64,000 bases of DNA from Glandiceps talaboti (Eukaryota > Hemichordata > Enteropneusta > Spengelidae), in assembly GCF_964340395.1 (NCBI RefSeq), contig NC_135566.1:8098501-8162500 (forward strand), in the 5' to 3' direction. Below the pieces are notes generated by a model. That model had not been told where the DNA came from. It searched no databases and saw nothing but the letters and a program-made list of their open reading frames with translations. Of the stretch, positions 44,301-49,230 are shown piece by piece. Every line of letters starts with the position of its first letter. Position 1 is the first letter of the stretch. Both the position numbers and the translations under genes were made by a program.

Positions 44301-44907
44301 AAATATACTATGTATGGTCTGCTCTCTAACCATATATGGTAGGAAATATACTATGTATGGTCAGCTCTAACCATATATGGTAGGGAGTATACTAAATATG
44401 GTCTGCTCTCTAACCATATATGGTCTATCAGCTACCTTTACATTGGTAGTATACCAAATATGGTCTACCATCTGCCAGTGTTGGCTACAGTACAAATTGA
44501 GCTGAATTTACAATTCCAACTTGACCTTATATGGTAGACATACTACCAAATATGGTCAGCTTGTATTTTGTCTGCATTCTAACCTTATATGGTAATATGC
44601 ATCATTCATGACCTGAATTTACAGACTACATTTAATTTATCAATCCTAGCTGTGTACAAATATCCAAGCTATTGTAATATGGATTTGAACGTAGGAAATA
44701 GTTTGTCATATTTCATGGAATATTTTTGCAAGTATGGCACGAACTAACAGTGATAATTTCATTTTGTCTTGTAGGTACGTTCTAGAGAACTACAACGCCT
44801 TGTCCTGGCTAACAGCTGATCCCTCCACCAATGACAGAAGATCATGTCTGCCAATTCATTTAGTTACCCTTATGCATCTGTACAATATCATTGCAGCATT
44901 ACTCTGA
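20183..44907 (+). CDS. MED13: MED13, Mediator kinase-module subunit 13 (5'-truncated by window; 29 exons)
   Basis: MED13 links the CDK8/cyclin C/MED12 kinase module to core Mediator and so controls RNA polymerase II transcription in the nucleus. Twenty-nine exons, listed below, splice with consistent phase into 2124 residues; the family is about 2170-2210 residues in human, so roughly 160 N-terminal residues are missing. Order of parts: end of the MED13 N-terminal domain (exons 1-3), an LTPPTSP phosphodegron-like motif (exon 4), a long disordered Pro/Ser/Thr/charged linker (exons 5-12), the [10 protein letters not shown] and APLKTLPS blocks, a Cys-rich block (exon 14), the MID-like region (exons 15-19), a Ser/Thr linker (exon 20) and the PIWI-like C-terminal region (exons 21-29) ending in conserved LPIHL. 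Residue numbers below count from the first complete codon. Introns 2-5, 7, 11, 13, 14, 16, 17, 18 and 27 hold nothing I recognise beyond points noted separately. Vertebrates have MED13 and MED13L; a single invertebrate orthologue of both is expected. The exact 5' structure is unknown. Confidence 0.97.
20336..20406 (+). repeat. two-copy 36-bp tandem duplication next to exon 1 donor
   Basis: AATGGAACTATCGTCATAG occurs twice, 36 bases apart, each followed by CTAC/TTAC and ACAGGTC, a few bases inside intron 1. Confidence 0.85.
22130..22156 (-). promoter_or_regulatory. four nuclear-receptor half-sites in DR1 spacing
   Basis: TGACCC, TGACCT, TGACTT and TGACCC start at 22130, 22137, 22144 and 22151, each separated by one base. 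On the minus strand this is AGGTCA-type half-sites in direct-repeat-1 order, the arrangement bound by RXR, HNF4, COUP-TF or PPAR-type receptors. Function is inferred only. Confidence 0.5.
22231..22400 (+). repeat. SINE-like repeat S2 (intron 1)
   Basis: CTCAGTTTGACCCTGC, AATGCAGGTTTTCC, GTACTCCGGTTTCCTCCTGC and a tail with AAATAAAGATTATTGTATT. The same order of blocks occurs in introns 6 and 12. Confidence 0.7.
22455..22661 (+). CDS. MED13: MED13 exon 2 (N-terminal domain)
   Basis: Acceptor ttcttacag, donor gtgagt, phase 1 at both ends. It encodes [18 protein letters not shown] and, after an Asp/Asn/Ser-rich insert ([13 protein letters not shown]), AVEVLVG. Both flanking blocks are conserved in MED13. 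The acidic insert is variable in the family. Confidence 0.95.
23214..23375 (+). CDS. MED13: MED13 exon 3 (end of N-terminal domain)
   Basis: Acceptor ttgacag, donor gtaagg. The exon encodes [13 protein letters not shown] (human GVRMIYPACFVLV), then a run of seven prolines and a Gln/Ala-rich linker up to residue 171. Intron phase is 1 on both sides. Confidence 0.95.
23944..24163 (+). CDS. MED13: MED13 exon 4 (phosphodegron-like LTPPTSP and WQ block)
   Basis: Acceptor ccgttag, donor gtaagt. It encodes LTPPTSP at 23952-23972, equivalent to the human MED13/MED13L degron recognised by SCF-Fbw7. RVVETAWQD follows, matching human VVDRVWQE. The exon ends with two bases of a lysine codon. Confidence 0.95.
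25004..25321 (+). CDS. MED13: MED13 exon 5 (Pro/Thr/Ser/Gly-rich linker)
   Basis: Acceptor ctttcag, donor gtaagt. It opens with a poly-proline stretch and continues as Thr, Ser and Gly runs encoded by CCA/ACC/AGT/GGT trinucleotide repeats. It ends with conserved [19 protein letters not shown] (human SWDFVEATQRTNCSCLR), which anchors the frame. The simple-sequence part is open in several frames on both strands, but only this frame joins its neighbours. Confidence 0.94.
25098..25240 (+). repeat. coding trinucleotide repeats in exon 5
   Basis: Runs of CACCAC, AGTAGT and GGTGGT encode Thr, Ser and Gly tracts of MED13. Likely length-polymorphic. Confidence 0.9.
25768..26553 (+). CDS. MED13: MED13 exon 6 (disordered linker)
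   Basis: Acceptor gatttcag, donor gtaagt. It encodes residues 351-612. Conserved islands are [15 protein letters not shown] (human RPLTPFHHRVSVSDD), NQRLGIS, the proline-rich SPYPPPRP, and LLWQCYKLP with [14 protein letters not shown] (human AWKYYKFPKKKDVEFLPP and LPSDKFKDD). The remainder is Ser/Gln/Asn-rich and low in conservation. Confidence 0.95.
26663..26850 (+). repeat. SINE-like repeat S2 (intron 6)
   Basis: It has a tRNA-like head (GATGAGTGGTTAGTTTGTGT as box A, GTCTGGATTGG region), then TTTTCCTCCTGCTTTAACAC and GGTGCTGTATAAATGATGAT. Shared with 22231 and 30801. Confidence 0.7.
27062..27227 (+). CDS. MED13: MED13 exon 7 (linker)
   Basis: Acceptor tctctttcag, donor gtaagt, ends in phase 0. 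It encodes [14 protein letters not shown] and then [11 protein letters not shown], matching human IDPYAFVEGDEE. Intron 6 upstream holds a SINE-like repeat. Confidence 0.92.
27764..27877 (+). CDS. MED13: MED13 exon 8 (basic linker)
   Basis: Acceptor tattttcag, donor gtatat (weak donor). It has 38 codons in phase 0. [15 protein letters not shown] corresponds to human FLFPDKKDRQ. The C-terminal half is a Lys/Arg/Gln-rich segment and could include a nuclear localisation signal (inference). Confidence 0.88.
28030..28187. mobile_element. partial copy of the intron-24 fold-back element (intron 8)
   Basis: GTGCCAATGTTTTGACATCTG and the end TATCAAACAGCTGGTGAAC followed by TTGACATGGGCTGTAT match the interior and right arm of the element at 41429-41781. 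The left arm is missing. Confidence 0.75.
28381..28468 (+). CDS. MED13: MED13 exon 9 (charged coil-like segment)
   Basis: Acceptor tttataacag, donor gtaagt. It encodes [15 protein letters not shown] and downstream Ser/Asp/Asn, continuing the charged stretch of exon 8. Sequence conservation is low. The call rests on phase continuity (phase 0 in, phase 1 out) and good splice sites, so it could be a cassette exon. Confidence 0.82.
28576..28916. mobile_element. fold-back MITE R, copy 1 (intron 9)
   Basis: CTAAGATAGACACAAACTAA at 28612 and its near-perfect reverse complement ending at 28881 form the core of the terminal repeats (27 of 29 positions). Weaker pairing extends the arms to about 65 bases, ending at AGTATATA. 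The interior is non-coding. A second copy is at 49936-50169. Confidence 0.85.
29497..29630 (+). CDS. MED13: MED13 exon 10 (acidic DLDxLF motif)
   Basis: Acceptor ccctacag, donor gtaagt. It encodes [20 protein letters not shown], matching human [20 protein letters not shown], a short conserved acidic motif in the linker. It ends in phase 0 after DGPG. Confidence 0.94.
30001..30160 (+). repeat. two-copy tandem duplication with DR1 half-sites (intron 10)
   Basis: GACCTTTCCATTGACA occurs at about 30010 and 30119, with similar flanks. The second copy has TGACCT at 30103, 30110 and 30117, three half-sites each separated by one base. Confidence 0.6.
30192..30303 (+). CDS. MED13: MED13 exon 11 (linker)
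   Basis: Acceptor atgtacag, donor gtaagt. It encodes a Ser/Asn/Thr-rich stretch ([15 protein letters not shown]) of low conservation. The call relies on phase fit between exons 10 and 12 and on good splice sites. A G-rich tract begins right after the donor. Confidence 0.86.
30318..30352 (+). repeat. G-rich tract beside exon 11 donor (G-quadruplex-capable)
   Basis: GGGGG, GGG, GGGGG and GGGG runs within 35 bases, starting about 15 bases after the donor. In RNA such tracts can affect donor choice (known behaviour; effect here untested). Confidence 0.6.
30520..30728 (+). CDS. MED13: MED13 exon 12 ([10 protein letters not shown] motif)
   Basis: Acceptor cttgatag, donor gtgtgt. It encodes [18 protein letters not shown] (human [19 protein letters not shown]), one of the best-conserved linker motifs in the family. 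PGATHLES and [15 protein letters not shown] follow. Ends phase 0. Confidence 0.96.
30801..30925 (+). repeat. SINE-like repeat S2 (intron 12)
   Basis: CTCAGTTTGACTCTCCTGCA, CAACACAGGTTTTC, GGGTATTCCAGCTACCTCGTG and GCTTTAGC. Same block order as the copies in introns 1 and 6. Confidence 0.65.
31235..31368 (+). repeat. (GATT)n, poly-C and CA/CCCCA simple repeats (intron 12)
   Basis: GATTGATTGATTGATT at about 31241, a C run at about 31318, then CACACA and CCACCCC units that give a G-quadruplex pattern on the minus strand. Confidence 0.8.
31430..31570 (+). CDS. MED13: MED13 exon 13 (APLKTLPS block)
   Basis: Acceptor tttcaccag, donor gtgagt. It has 47 codons in phase 0. [27 protein letters not shown] and CIYKPSWQ match human [27 protein letters not shown] and CIYRQSW almost residue for residue. 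Confidence 0.97.
31740..31938 (+). repeat. dispersed repeat P, copy in intron 13
   Basis: GTAGATTTTACCTTCCTACA, GGTGAAATGACTGAGGAACC, then AGGTAGAATGACTGGAGAAC and GGTAGAATTTACCTATTTAC: two to three core units in tandem, as at 8041-8325. Confidence 0.75.
32070..32991 (+). CDS. MED13: MED13 exon 14 (large; Cys-rich block)
   Basis: Acceptor ttctcacag, donor gtaagt; the longest exon (922 nt). It encodes residues 935-1241: [64 protein letters not shown] and finally [13 protein letters not shown] with CLHSWAF. All align with human MED13. The paired cysteines suggest a structural role such as metal binding (inference). Confidence 0.97.
33957..34136 (+). CDS. MED13: MED13 exon 15 (start of MID-like region)
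   Basis: Acceptor gatttcag, donor gtatgg. It encodes [20 protein letters not shown] and [11 protein letters not shown] (human VQGPLTWQQFH). This begins the Argonaute MID-like part. Phase 1 both sides. Confidence 0.96.
34285..34430 (+). repeat. two-copy tandem duplication of about 80 bases (intron 15)
   Basis: Both copies contain GTACAT, ATGCTGCCCTATC or ATGCTACCCTATC, and CACTCACCAATGAGGGCAG. Confidence 0.8.
34974..35065 (+). CDS. MED13: MED13 exon 16 (DESPEPLP block)
   Basis: Acceptor gcatacag, donor gtaagt. It encodes [15 protein letters not shown] and [11 protein letters not shown] (human [26 protein letters not shown]). Ends phase 0. Confidence 0.97.
35743..35868 (+). CDS. MED13: MED13 exon 17 (MID-like region)
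   Basis: Acceptor ccttttag, donor gtaggg. It has 42 codons. [19 protein letters not shown] and [10 protein letters not shown] match human RLMLEPY, RDIAYVVLCPENE and FFRDLTAIYE. Confidence 0.97.
36127..36253 (+). CDS. MED13: MED13 exon 18 (MID-like region)
   Basis: Acceptor aaccatcag, donor gtaagt. It encodes [16 protein letters not shown] and DDWFSQI (human CRLGQHRPVS, DGIMRVG, AEWFSQ). Confidence 0.96.
36719..36778 (+). CDS. MED13: MED13 exon 19 (60-nt micro-exon)
   Basis: Acceptor tctttcag, donor gtaaga. It encodes [19 protein letters not shown] (human FSKLKLYAQVCRYDL). Phase 1 on both sides with a length divisible by three, so skipping would keep the frame. Confidence 0.95.
37125..37320 (+). 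repeat. tandem repeat overlapping exon 20 acceptor (intron 19)
   Basis: TTTTGATAATTTCA followed by a CCCCACT- or TTCCACAT-type block and TTCCTTGATAATAAC occurs three to four times. The last copy supplies the true acceptor (TTTTGATCATTTCAG, exon starts CCCCACTC); the first (ending 37140) also ends in CAG. Confidence 0.85.
37313..37567 (+). CDS. MED13: MED13 exon 20 (Ser/Thr-rich linker between MID-like and PIWI-like parts)
   Basis: Acceptor tgatcatttcag, donor gtaagt. It opens with [13 protein letters not shown] (human PYLASLPLDSSLL) and continues as Ser/Thr/Gly-rich low-complexity sequence. The acceptor lies in a tandem repeat that also creates an upstream decoy acceptor (see findings). Length is divisible by three, phase 1 both sides. 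Confidence 0.95.
37600..37742 (+). repeat. dispersed repeat P, best-preserved copy (intron 20)
   Basis: Runs from GCTAAGGTTGGGGAACCCTG to TTCCTACTTACCACCC, including GGGAGAAAGGGGTAAAAATG and CAGTGTTTCCCC. Matches the reverse copy at 15273-15412. Confidence 0.85.
37768..37830. mobile_element. MITE R fragment (intron 20)
   Basis: GAAATCAAGCTTTAGGCAAAC and CTAAGGTTGATACAA match the left part of the copy at about 49917 (GAAATCATGCTATAGGCAAAC, CTAAGATAGACACAA). Confidence 0.55.
38228..38469 (+). CDS. MED13: MED13 exon 21 (start of PIWI-like region)
   Basis: Acceptor tgtgtacag, donor gtgagg. It encodes [28 protein letters not shown] and [12 protein letters not shown] (human PAIVVYIIDPFTYE, VWTLGLLRCFLEM, LPPHIKSTVSVQ). 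Ends phase 0. Codons here are richer in CG dinucleotides than the neighbouring introns. Confidence 0.97.
38548..38900. mobile_element. long fold-back element filling most of intron 21
   Basis: The left arm (38548-about 38715) and right arm (about 38745-38900) are imperfect reverse complements over roughly 150 bases. Paired blocks include GCTAGCAT, TTAATAACACTTG, CAGCAT-TTGGAA, TGTATTAC and CATCATTTGATA. No open frame; intron 21 is 555 bases, so the hairpin is about two thirds of it. Confidence 0.85.
39025..39216 (+). CDS. MED13: MED13 exon 22 (PIWI-like region)
   Basis: Acceptor ttcatcag, donor gtaaga. It has 64 codons. LKSLAFSAF-like [14 protein letters not shown] and [16 protein letters not shown] match human LAFSAFTQCRR and LTGFGPGLAMETALR. 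Confidence 0.97.
39660..39795 (+). repeat. three-copy tandem repeat in intron 22
   Basis: TTGCAGGGGATATGTGGGTGG appears three times (third copy with AGAGG), two of them followed by GCC-TGGCCTTTA. Confidence 0.85.
39906..40186 (+). CDS. MED13: MED13 exon 23 (PIWI-like core)
   Basis: Acceptor actttcag, donor gtaagt. It encodes [37 protein letters not shown] and [10 protein letters not shown]; the human counterparts are nearly identical. This is the most conserved part of the protein. Confidence 0.98.
40279..40438. mobile_element. inverted-repeat element with hammerhead-ribozyme-like core (intron 23)
   Basis: ACTTTGGA, ATTGGAAA, GAAATGCGACGTTTC on the left pair with GAAACTTCGCATTCG, TTTCCATTTT and TTCCAAAGT on the right. 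On the minus strand at 40306-40345 the order is a damaged CUGAUGA (GTGATCA), a stem GGTCCG/CGGATC, and GAAAC. Such cores are carried by Penelope-like and other retroelements; assignment is tentative. Confidence 0.5.
40490..40565 (+). repeat. possible SINE head (intron 23)
   Basis: AGCTGGGCAGATCACTTTGA resembles a pol III box A and GGGTTCGACTTT a box B, about 35 bases apart. No clear second copy was found, so confidence is low. Confidence 0.35.
40808..40950 (+). CDS. MED13: MED13 exon 24 ([12 protein letters not shown] block)
   Basis: Acceptor atttacag, donor gtgtgt. It encodes [19 protein letters not shown] and [18 protein letters not shown] (human [18 protein letters not shown]). Confidence 0.98.
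41429..41781. mobile_element. fold-back MITE with about 140-bp terminal inverted repeats (intron 24)
   Basis: The left arm starts at GCCTG (41429) and the right arm ends at CAGGC (41781). Strongly paired blocks: GATAGCAAGAT, CTTGCTACATTTTGTCTAAA and ACCAT-CAGAAAC. The loop holds TGTCAAAACATTGGCACC. Related partial copy at 28030-28187. Confidence 0.9.
41893..42057 (+). CDS. MED13: MED13 exon 25 (PIWI-like region)
   Basis: Acceptor tattacag, donor gtgagt. It encodes [20 protein letters not shown] and [12 protein letters not shown] (human [31 protein letters not shown]). Length divisible by three, phase 1 both sides. Confidence 0.97.
42078..42240 (+). repeat. tandem repeat with CCAAT-type motifs (intron 25)
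   Basis: Three to four units of about 36 bases with CTGATTGGTTCAC and CCAATGATAGCAATG or CATCAGTGATAGCAGTG. GATTGGT is the reverse of a CCAAT box. Confidence 0.75.
42312..42703 (+). CDS. MED13: MED13 exon 26 (PIWI-like region with acidic insert)
   Basis: Acceptor atttcag, donor gtgagt. It encodes [27 protein letters not shown] (human DTSCTHILVFPTSA), an acidic stretch [15 protein letters not shown], and [12 protein letters not shown] (human DIINILPASPTG). Confidence 0.97.
42934..43230 (+). repeat. dispersed repeat Q, copy 2 (intron 26)
   Basis: Collinear with 16965-17262: GAGTCGCTAGAGGAGTAGTG, CACAGATATGGGGGAATA, TAATGGCAATTTTTGAAC, CATATTTCGAGCAC and GTGTATGGTATAATAAC. It ends about 30 bases before the exon 27 acceptor. 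Confidence 0.8.
43261..43416 (+). CDS. MED13: MED13 exon 27 (QQPLALGY block)
   Basis: Acceptor ctccttgcag, donor gtaagt. It has 52 codons. [20 protein letters not shown] and PVFLK match human [20 protein letters not shown] and PLFLK. A dispersed repeat ends about 30 bases before the acceptor. Confidence 0.98.
43508..43521 (-). promoter_or_regulatory. perfect CTCF-consensus motif (intron 27)
   Basis: GCGCCCTCTAGTGG here is, on the minus strand, CCACTAGAGGGCGC, which fits CCASYAGRKGGCRS at all 14 positions. The block GTGATACCCATCGC follows, as at 45208. Confidence 0.55.
43951..44057 (+). CDS. MED13: MED13 exon 28
   Basis: Acceptor ctgttgcag, donor gtcagt (a slightly weak donor). It encodes [15 protein letters not shown] and [13 protein letters not shown] (human ASLHLHVPSVQSDE, HPLDSNQTSDVLR). 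Confidence 0.97.
44066..44595 (+). repeat. minisatellite of CArG boxes (intron 28)
   Basis: Units of 43 (twice 41) bases carry CCATATATGG, which is both a palindrome and a perfect CC(A/T)6GG site. Starts are 44117, 44160, 44201, 44244, 44287, 44330, 44371 and 44414. CCTTATATGG occurs at 44074, 44525 and 44583, and CCAAATATGG at 44095, 44454 and 44546: 14 perfect sites in all. Confidence 0.95.
44775..44907 (+). CDS. MED13: MED13 exon 29 and stop codon
   Basis: Acceptor tcttgtag. It encodes [36 protein letters not shown] and a short hydrophobic end AALL followed by TGA at 44905-44907 (human [36 protein letters not shown]). It ends at the same place as the human protein, so this is the true C-terminus. 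Confidence 0.98.
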
Positions 44908-45193
44908 TAGGAAGCGACTGCCTTACAAGGCATACATCAACACAAAAGTCGAGCGGCATAATACAGGACACATCATTCGGCTCAAACCAAGACAAACTAT
45001 AAACATAGGGATTACAATGTACATAGTGCAACCTCAGATGATGTTTACCTCTTTGCAGTTACTACCAAATACATAGTGCACCCTCTGCAGGCAGGTCTAC
45101 TTCTTAGATCACGTTACACAGTATCCACAATTGAGATGGTGCCTTCTCTAGAAACAATATGTCACACTTGTCTTGGTAGGCCCACTAGTGAGT

Positions 45194-45244
45194 GCGCCCT
45201 CTAGTGGTGATACCCCATCGCCCGGACAGTGCGCCCTCTAGTGG
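45194..45244 (-). promoter_or_regulatory. two perfect CTCF-consensus motifs 37 bp apart (3' flank)
   Basis: GCGCCCTCTAGTGG occurs at 45194-45207 and 45231-45244. The segment between them (TGATACCCCATCGCCCGG) is shared with the intron-27 site, so the motif is part of a small duplicated unit. Confidence 0.6.
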
Positions 45245-46218
45245 CAATACTCTTGCCTGTGATTGTGAACCTTCTAAAGACAATGCTCGACATTTGCGTA
45301 ATACAAGAAAAACTAAAAGAGTACATGAAAAGCTGAAGAGGTACGAAATGAAGTGAATTTATAGACACGGAAGACTGAAAAATGGACAGATAAATAAAAT
45401 GTCTGTAAGTACCAAATGTGTGCAGACTTGGATTGAAGTCACAAGATATTATATGGAAGTGCAGAGCAGCACTCAAATCATGTTTAAAAAAATATGTAAA
45501 TTTACTCTCAAAAGCAGATACGAACTGAAATAGAGAGAAAATGCTATTTATTTTGAAATAAAGTCCAAGAAAAAAGAAGGATGATGATGATGAGGATAAA
45601 AAAAAATGCATTTTTTGCAAACACTTTTGCAAAGTGAGTAGAAATATATTTTGTGAGTCCGAAAGAGCTGAAATTGAGGCAGCCTCTATATGCACAGAGA
45701 GATAATAAAAGAGAATATTAAAAAAGACAACATATTATATATAACTTTTTTTTTTCTTTTTTTCTTTTTTTTTTGAAAGCTACCTGTATGTAAACATTGT
45801 GAAATATAACAGGTAGCAGTAATGAGAAATATTCAAAAAAGTTGGTTCTATAGAGCCATCAAACATAACTTGTACAGTATAGCTGGCTTTTCAAATGGTG
45901 TCTCTTTTGACATAAAGTTCACTTAATTATGTATGTATATATGTCTATAATGTGATGTGAAACATTATCATGAAGTTTCCTTTAATAAGTTATTTTTTAT
46001 CAGGGGTTAGCACTCACTGCTCTAAGATGCTGATATTTCACTTTTTTTTTAAAAACGAGAAAATAATTTTTGGAGGGTGACTAGAAATTTGTCATCCTCG
46101 GTACTGAATTTTACCGTATGTTTTCATACGCTCCAAGTACTTAGGCTTGGTTTCAGCTTTGATATGGCTTCTCTCAGCAGTGTTATATTTGATGAACCAG
46201 GGTGATTCTTACTCTACC

Positions 46219-46250
46219 TGTGGGGGTGGGGTGGGGTGGGGAGGGGGATG
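46219..46250 (+). repeat. GGGGT/GGGGG tract (G-quadruplex-capable)
   Basis: Five G runs of four or more bases in about 30 bases. Lies within the possible long 3' UTR. Confidence 0.7.
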
Positions 46251-48127
46251 AGACATGGGACATATCTTTGGATCATATAGGTATGCAGTTTTTTTTTTTA
46301 TAAAATGCAAATTGGTGCTGTCATGGTCAGCTAAAACTTGTCGAATTTTTCTCAGCAAGACCCACCCCAGTGATAGCATCGACTTGTCATATCACGTACT
46401 CTACCCTAACTTGAAATGGAATAGGCCACACTCACTGAAAGGGTCATACCATTTAATGAGTGGGTGTGGAAGCGTGAATGTAGAGGGTCAGCTAGGATTT
46501 AACTGTACATATTTGTATGACGTACAAGCTTTGCTGAATGTATTCCCCTGTGATTGTCCAAATAAGGTTCACTTGGCACACCATAGCGAGAGGAGAAAAA
46601 CTGGTCATATTGGCATACCTTGCAGTTGACGAAAAAATTTACTGTATTGTTCATAACGAAGGATATTTTAAAGTTTGTTAAAAAGAAATATTTCAAAAAA
46701 GTTGTATTTGACAGACAATTGATAGAGAAAGAGAGAGTTTATGGTAAAGTTTACCTTATTGAAAACATTGCTGTCAAAATGACAGTCACCATTACAATAT
46801 ATTATTACATCCTTTTCTTATTTTCATTTCTCGTATTTTCCACAGAAGATTTTGTCCCTTCTGCTAGCTTCTGTGAGCAGGAGATATGAATAAATTACTT
46901 TATCAGACCATTATTTGATGTCTATGGAGGTGACAGAAAAAGAAATGTCGTTGACCCTTCATAAAAAAATGTACAACTGCAACTATACCTGTTATTTATC
47001 AAAAAGTCACCCTGTCAAAACATTCGCAAAATTTATTTCTGGGCAATCAAAACTTGTTTCTGGTGTTCTTTTCATTGAAACTCTCCTCAGCAAAGGGAAA
47101 CAGACACTTGTTTCTCTACGCGTGACATGTTCTCCATAGCAACAGTCACATGTTCTCCATGGCAACAAGCAATGTTGACTCCTTGATGCGTACTCGGTAC
47201 TTGAAAACTGAATATTTCTCGGCAATTTTCTGTTACTCCTCGTGTCAAGTACCTGTCTATTGGGATATACATATGTCTCAGTAAAATTTGTAGTCAATTT
47301 TTTATTTTCCAAGCACATGCAAACACTTAGCAAGGCAAAAGAAGGTGTTCTTTTTTTTGTGGGGTCTATATATATTTGTATCTAGCCAATGCTATTGAAA
47401 TACAGGTCAAAGGTCAAATCAAATTGTGGAGAGAGAACAATGAAATGAAAAAATAATTTATACTTTTTCACACAATTTGTAGAATAAAAAATAAGTTATT
47501 CCTGTTAATAAAGTCTATTTCTGTTGAAAGGACGTTTTTTTTAGTGTATTGTATGTTGTTTTGAAATGTGTGAATGTGTAATGATTTGAAAAATCTAGGA
47601 TCTCGTTTCAAAATGTATGCAAATGTGCCTAGCAGCAAGACCACGCTATGTAGTCTTTCTATGTTGTCTAGGGTTGTTAGTGACGACTTCTTGAAAAAAC
47701 ACCAAATACTACACAAAGGGGGGGGGGGGGTATTGTATGTTAGTATAACATAATTTAGCCCAGACTGACTTAATGCTAGCAAATTGTGAATTGTTAACGA
47801 AATGCAATACATAGAATATGGGATACGTGTTCCGCCCTCACCAGTCTTTTCTTCTTTTTCTTTCTTTTTATTCTTGGCGAGGCGTAGGACGATGATTGAG
47901 GGCACACCGTTCGGTTCACTAGGAACCATGTCCTGCTATGTGTTATTTTATAGTTTAGGTATTTCACAGTGTGTTTTTTTCGTTGTCTGAAAACTAGAAA
48001 TGACACACAGCTAGTAGCTAGTATTGCAATCGATGAGTTTTTCAAAATCTTTGGGACCCTACAATAGACTGAAAGAGATCTGACGTACATGAAAACCACA
48101 CCCAGTGAGTCCATCGCATAAATTATC

Positions 48128-48410
48128 ATGATGGAGTCGTGCTGCCGTTTGTTTCTGAGTGGCTAAAGTCATTGGGCAAGATTTAAACCACGAATGTGCC
48201 TCAGTCCACCCAGCTGTATAATTGGGGGCCTGGTAGAATAGAGAATGCAATGTGAATGCCTTAATCCTATGCGCTTATAAAGGCTGCAATGGATTGTATG
48301 CTCCCCAGGGAGTTGGGGAAGTATAAACTATGGATCCGTGTCAGGGTAAAGCGCTTTGAGCACAGAGTGGGAAAGCACTATATAAAAACTAACATTATAA
48401 TTATGATAGT
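48128..48410 (+). repeat. SINE S1, copy 1 (5'-truncated)
   Basis: TGGGCAAGATTTAAACCACGA, GTGCCTCAGTCCA, GGCTGCAATGGATTGTATG, GGATCCGTGTCAGGGTAAAG and GCGCTTTGAGCACAGAGTGG, with an ATTATAATTAT tail. Same block order as the reverse copy at 48950-49230. Confidence 0.88.
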
Positions 48411-48949
48411 TGGAGGAATCCAAAGTGAGGCGTCTATGGTTCAGTGTGCATCAGTCGTCATCTTCAAGTTGAGATAAACACAGTTTTCTTTTAGTTCATT
48501 GTCAGGAGAGAAAGTGCTAGATCACTGAATAAGGTTGTTTCTCCTAGTAAACGTTTATGGTGATAAAACAACTGCAATATATGCATTTGAAAACGTGTTC
48601 TGGTGAATGGTTTACTGGCATGGATACATTTCTCAAAGGTCCGAAAGAGTTTCCACAAGTACACATCCCTTGGCTTTGTCAACATATTTTAACCATGTCA
48701 CACATGCGTCAACTGACAGTACTGCAAACTTTTTTAAAACGAGGGGAATGATTGAATACGATCAGAAAAAATACAATACTCCAATAATAACCTATCTTGG
48801 GTGTAGCCGAGACTCAAGAATTCGTCGTTGAGGGCGCGACACTGATAAATGTGGCACGCCTATGTATAATGTTTTTATTGCTCAAAATATATACATTTCT
48901 GACATTCTGCTGTACTAACTATAATACACCCAATGATAATCTAATAATT

Positions 48950-49230
48950 TTGGTGTTATAGTGCTTTCCCAATCTGTGCTCGAAACGCTTTACAATTATT
49001 GCCCCTGGCACGGATCTGTAGTGCCACACACGACCCTTTATTCTTCCTCAATTTCCTGGGAAACATACAATCCATTACAGCCTCTGTAAGGGCAGGTCCC
49101 CATTTAATTATAACTCAGCCGACTTGACTGAGGCACAATCGTGGTACAAATCTTGCCCAAGCCATTCAGACACATCCAACATCCAGATTGCAATACGACC
49201 ACTCTAACCGTTCGACCATCATGACTCCAC
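48950..49230 (-). repeat. SINE S1, copy 2, inverted
   Basis: On the minus strand: head GTGGAGTCATGATGGTCGAA, then GGGCAAGATTTGTACCACGA, GTGCCTCAGTCAA, GGCTGTAATGGATTGTATG, GGATCCGTGCCAGG-like GATCCGTGCCAGGGG, and AAGCGTTTCGAGCACAG. It keeps the 5' head that copy 1 has lost. Confidence 0.88.

Larger units (their letters stand above)
44908..46900 (+). other. MED13 3' UTR and downstream flank
   Basis: No conserved coding sequence follows the stop. AATAAA poly(A) signals occur at 45393, 45557, 45704 and 46889, so transcript ends near 45.4-45.7 kb or 46.9 kb are all possible. The antisense open frame at 45201-45695 has no recognisable domain and is probably chance. Confidence 0.5.

Noticed and set aside
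45201-45695. Minus-strand frame of 164 residues in the MED13 3' flank
   Set aside because: Ser/Phe-rich, AT-driven composition, no conserved motif, overlaps the likely 3' UTR.
47128-47168. Pair of RFX X-box-like sites (GTTCTCCATGGCAAC)
   Set aside because: Only the right half-site fits the consensus; the left half has two mismatches.
47468-48129. Minus-strand frames of 153 and 111 residues
   Set aside because: Lys/Glu and poly-Lys stretches from A-rich DNA, overlapping a SINE; no family resemblance.
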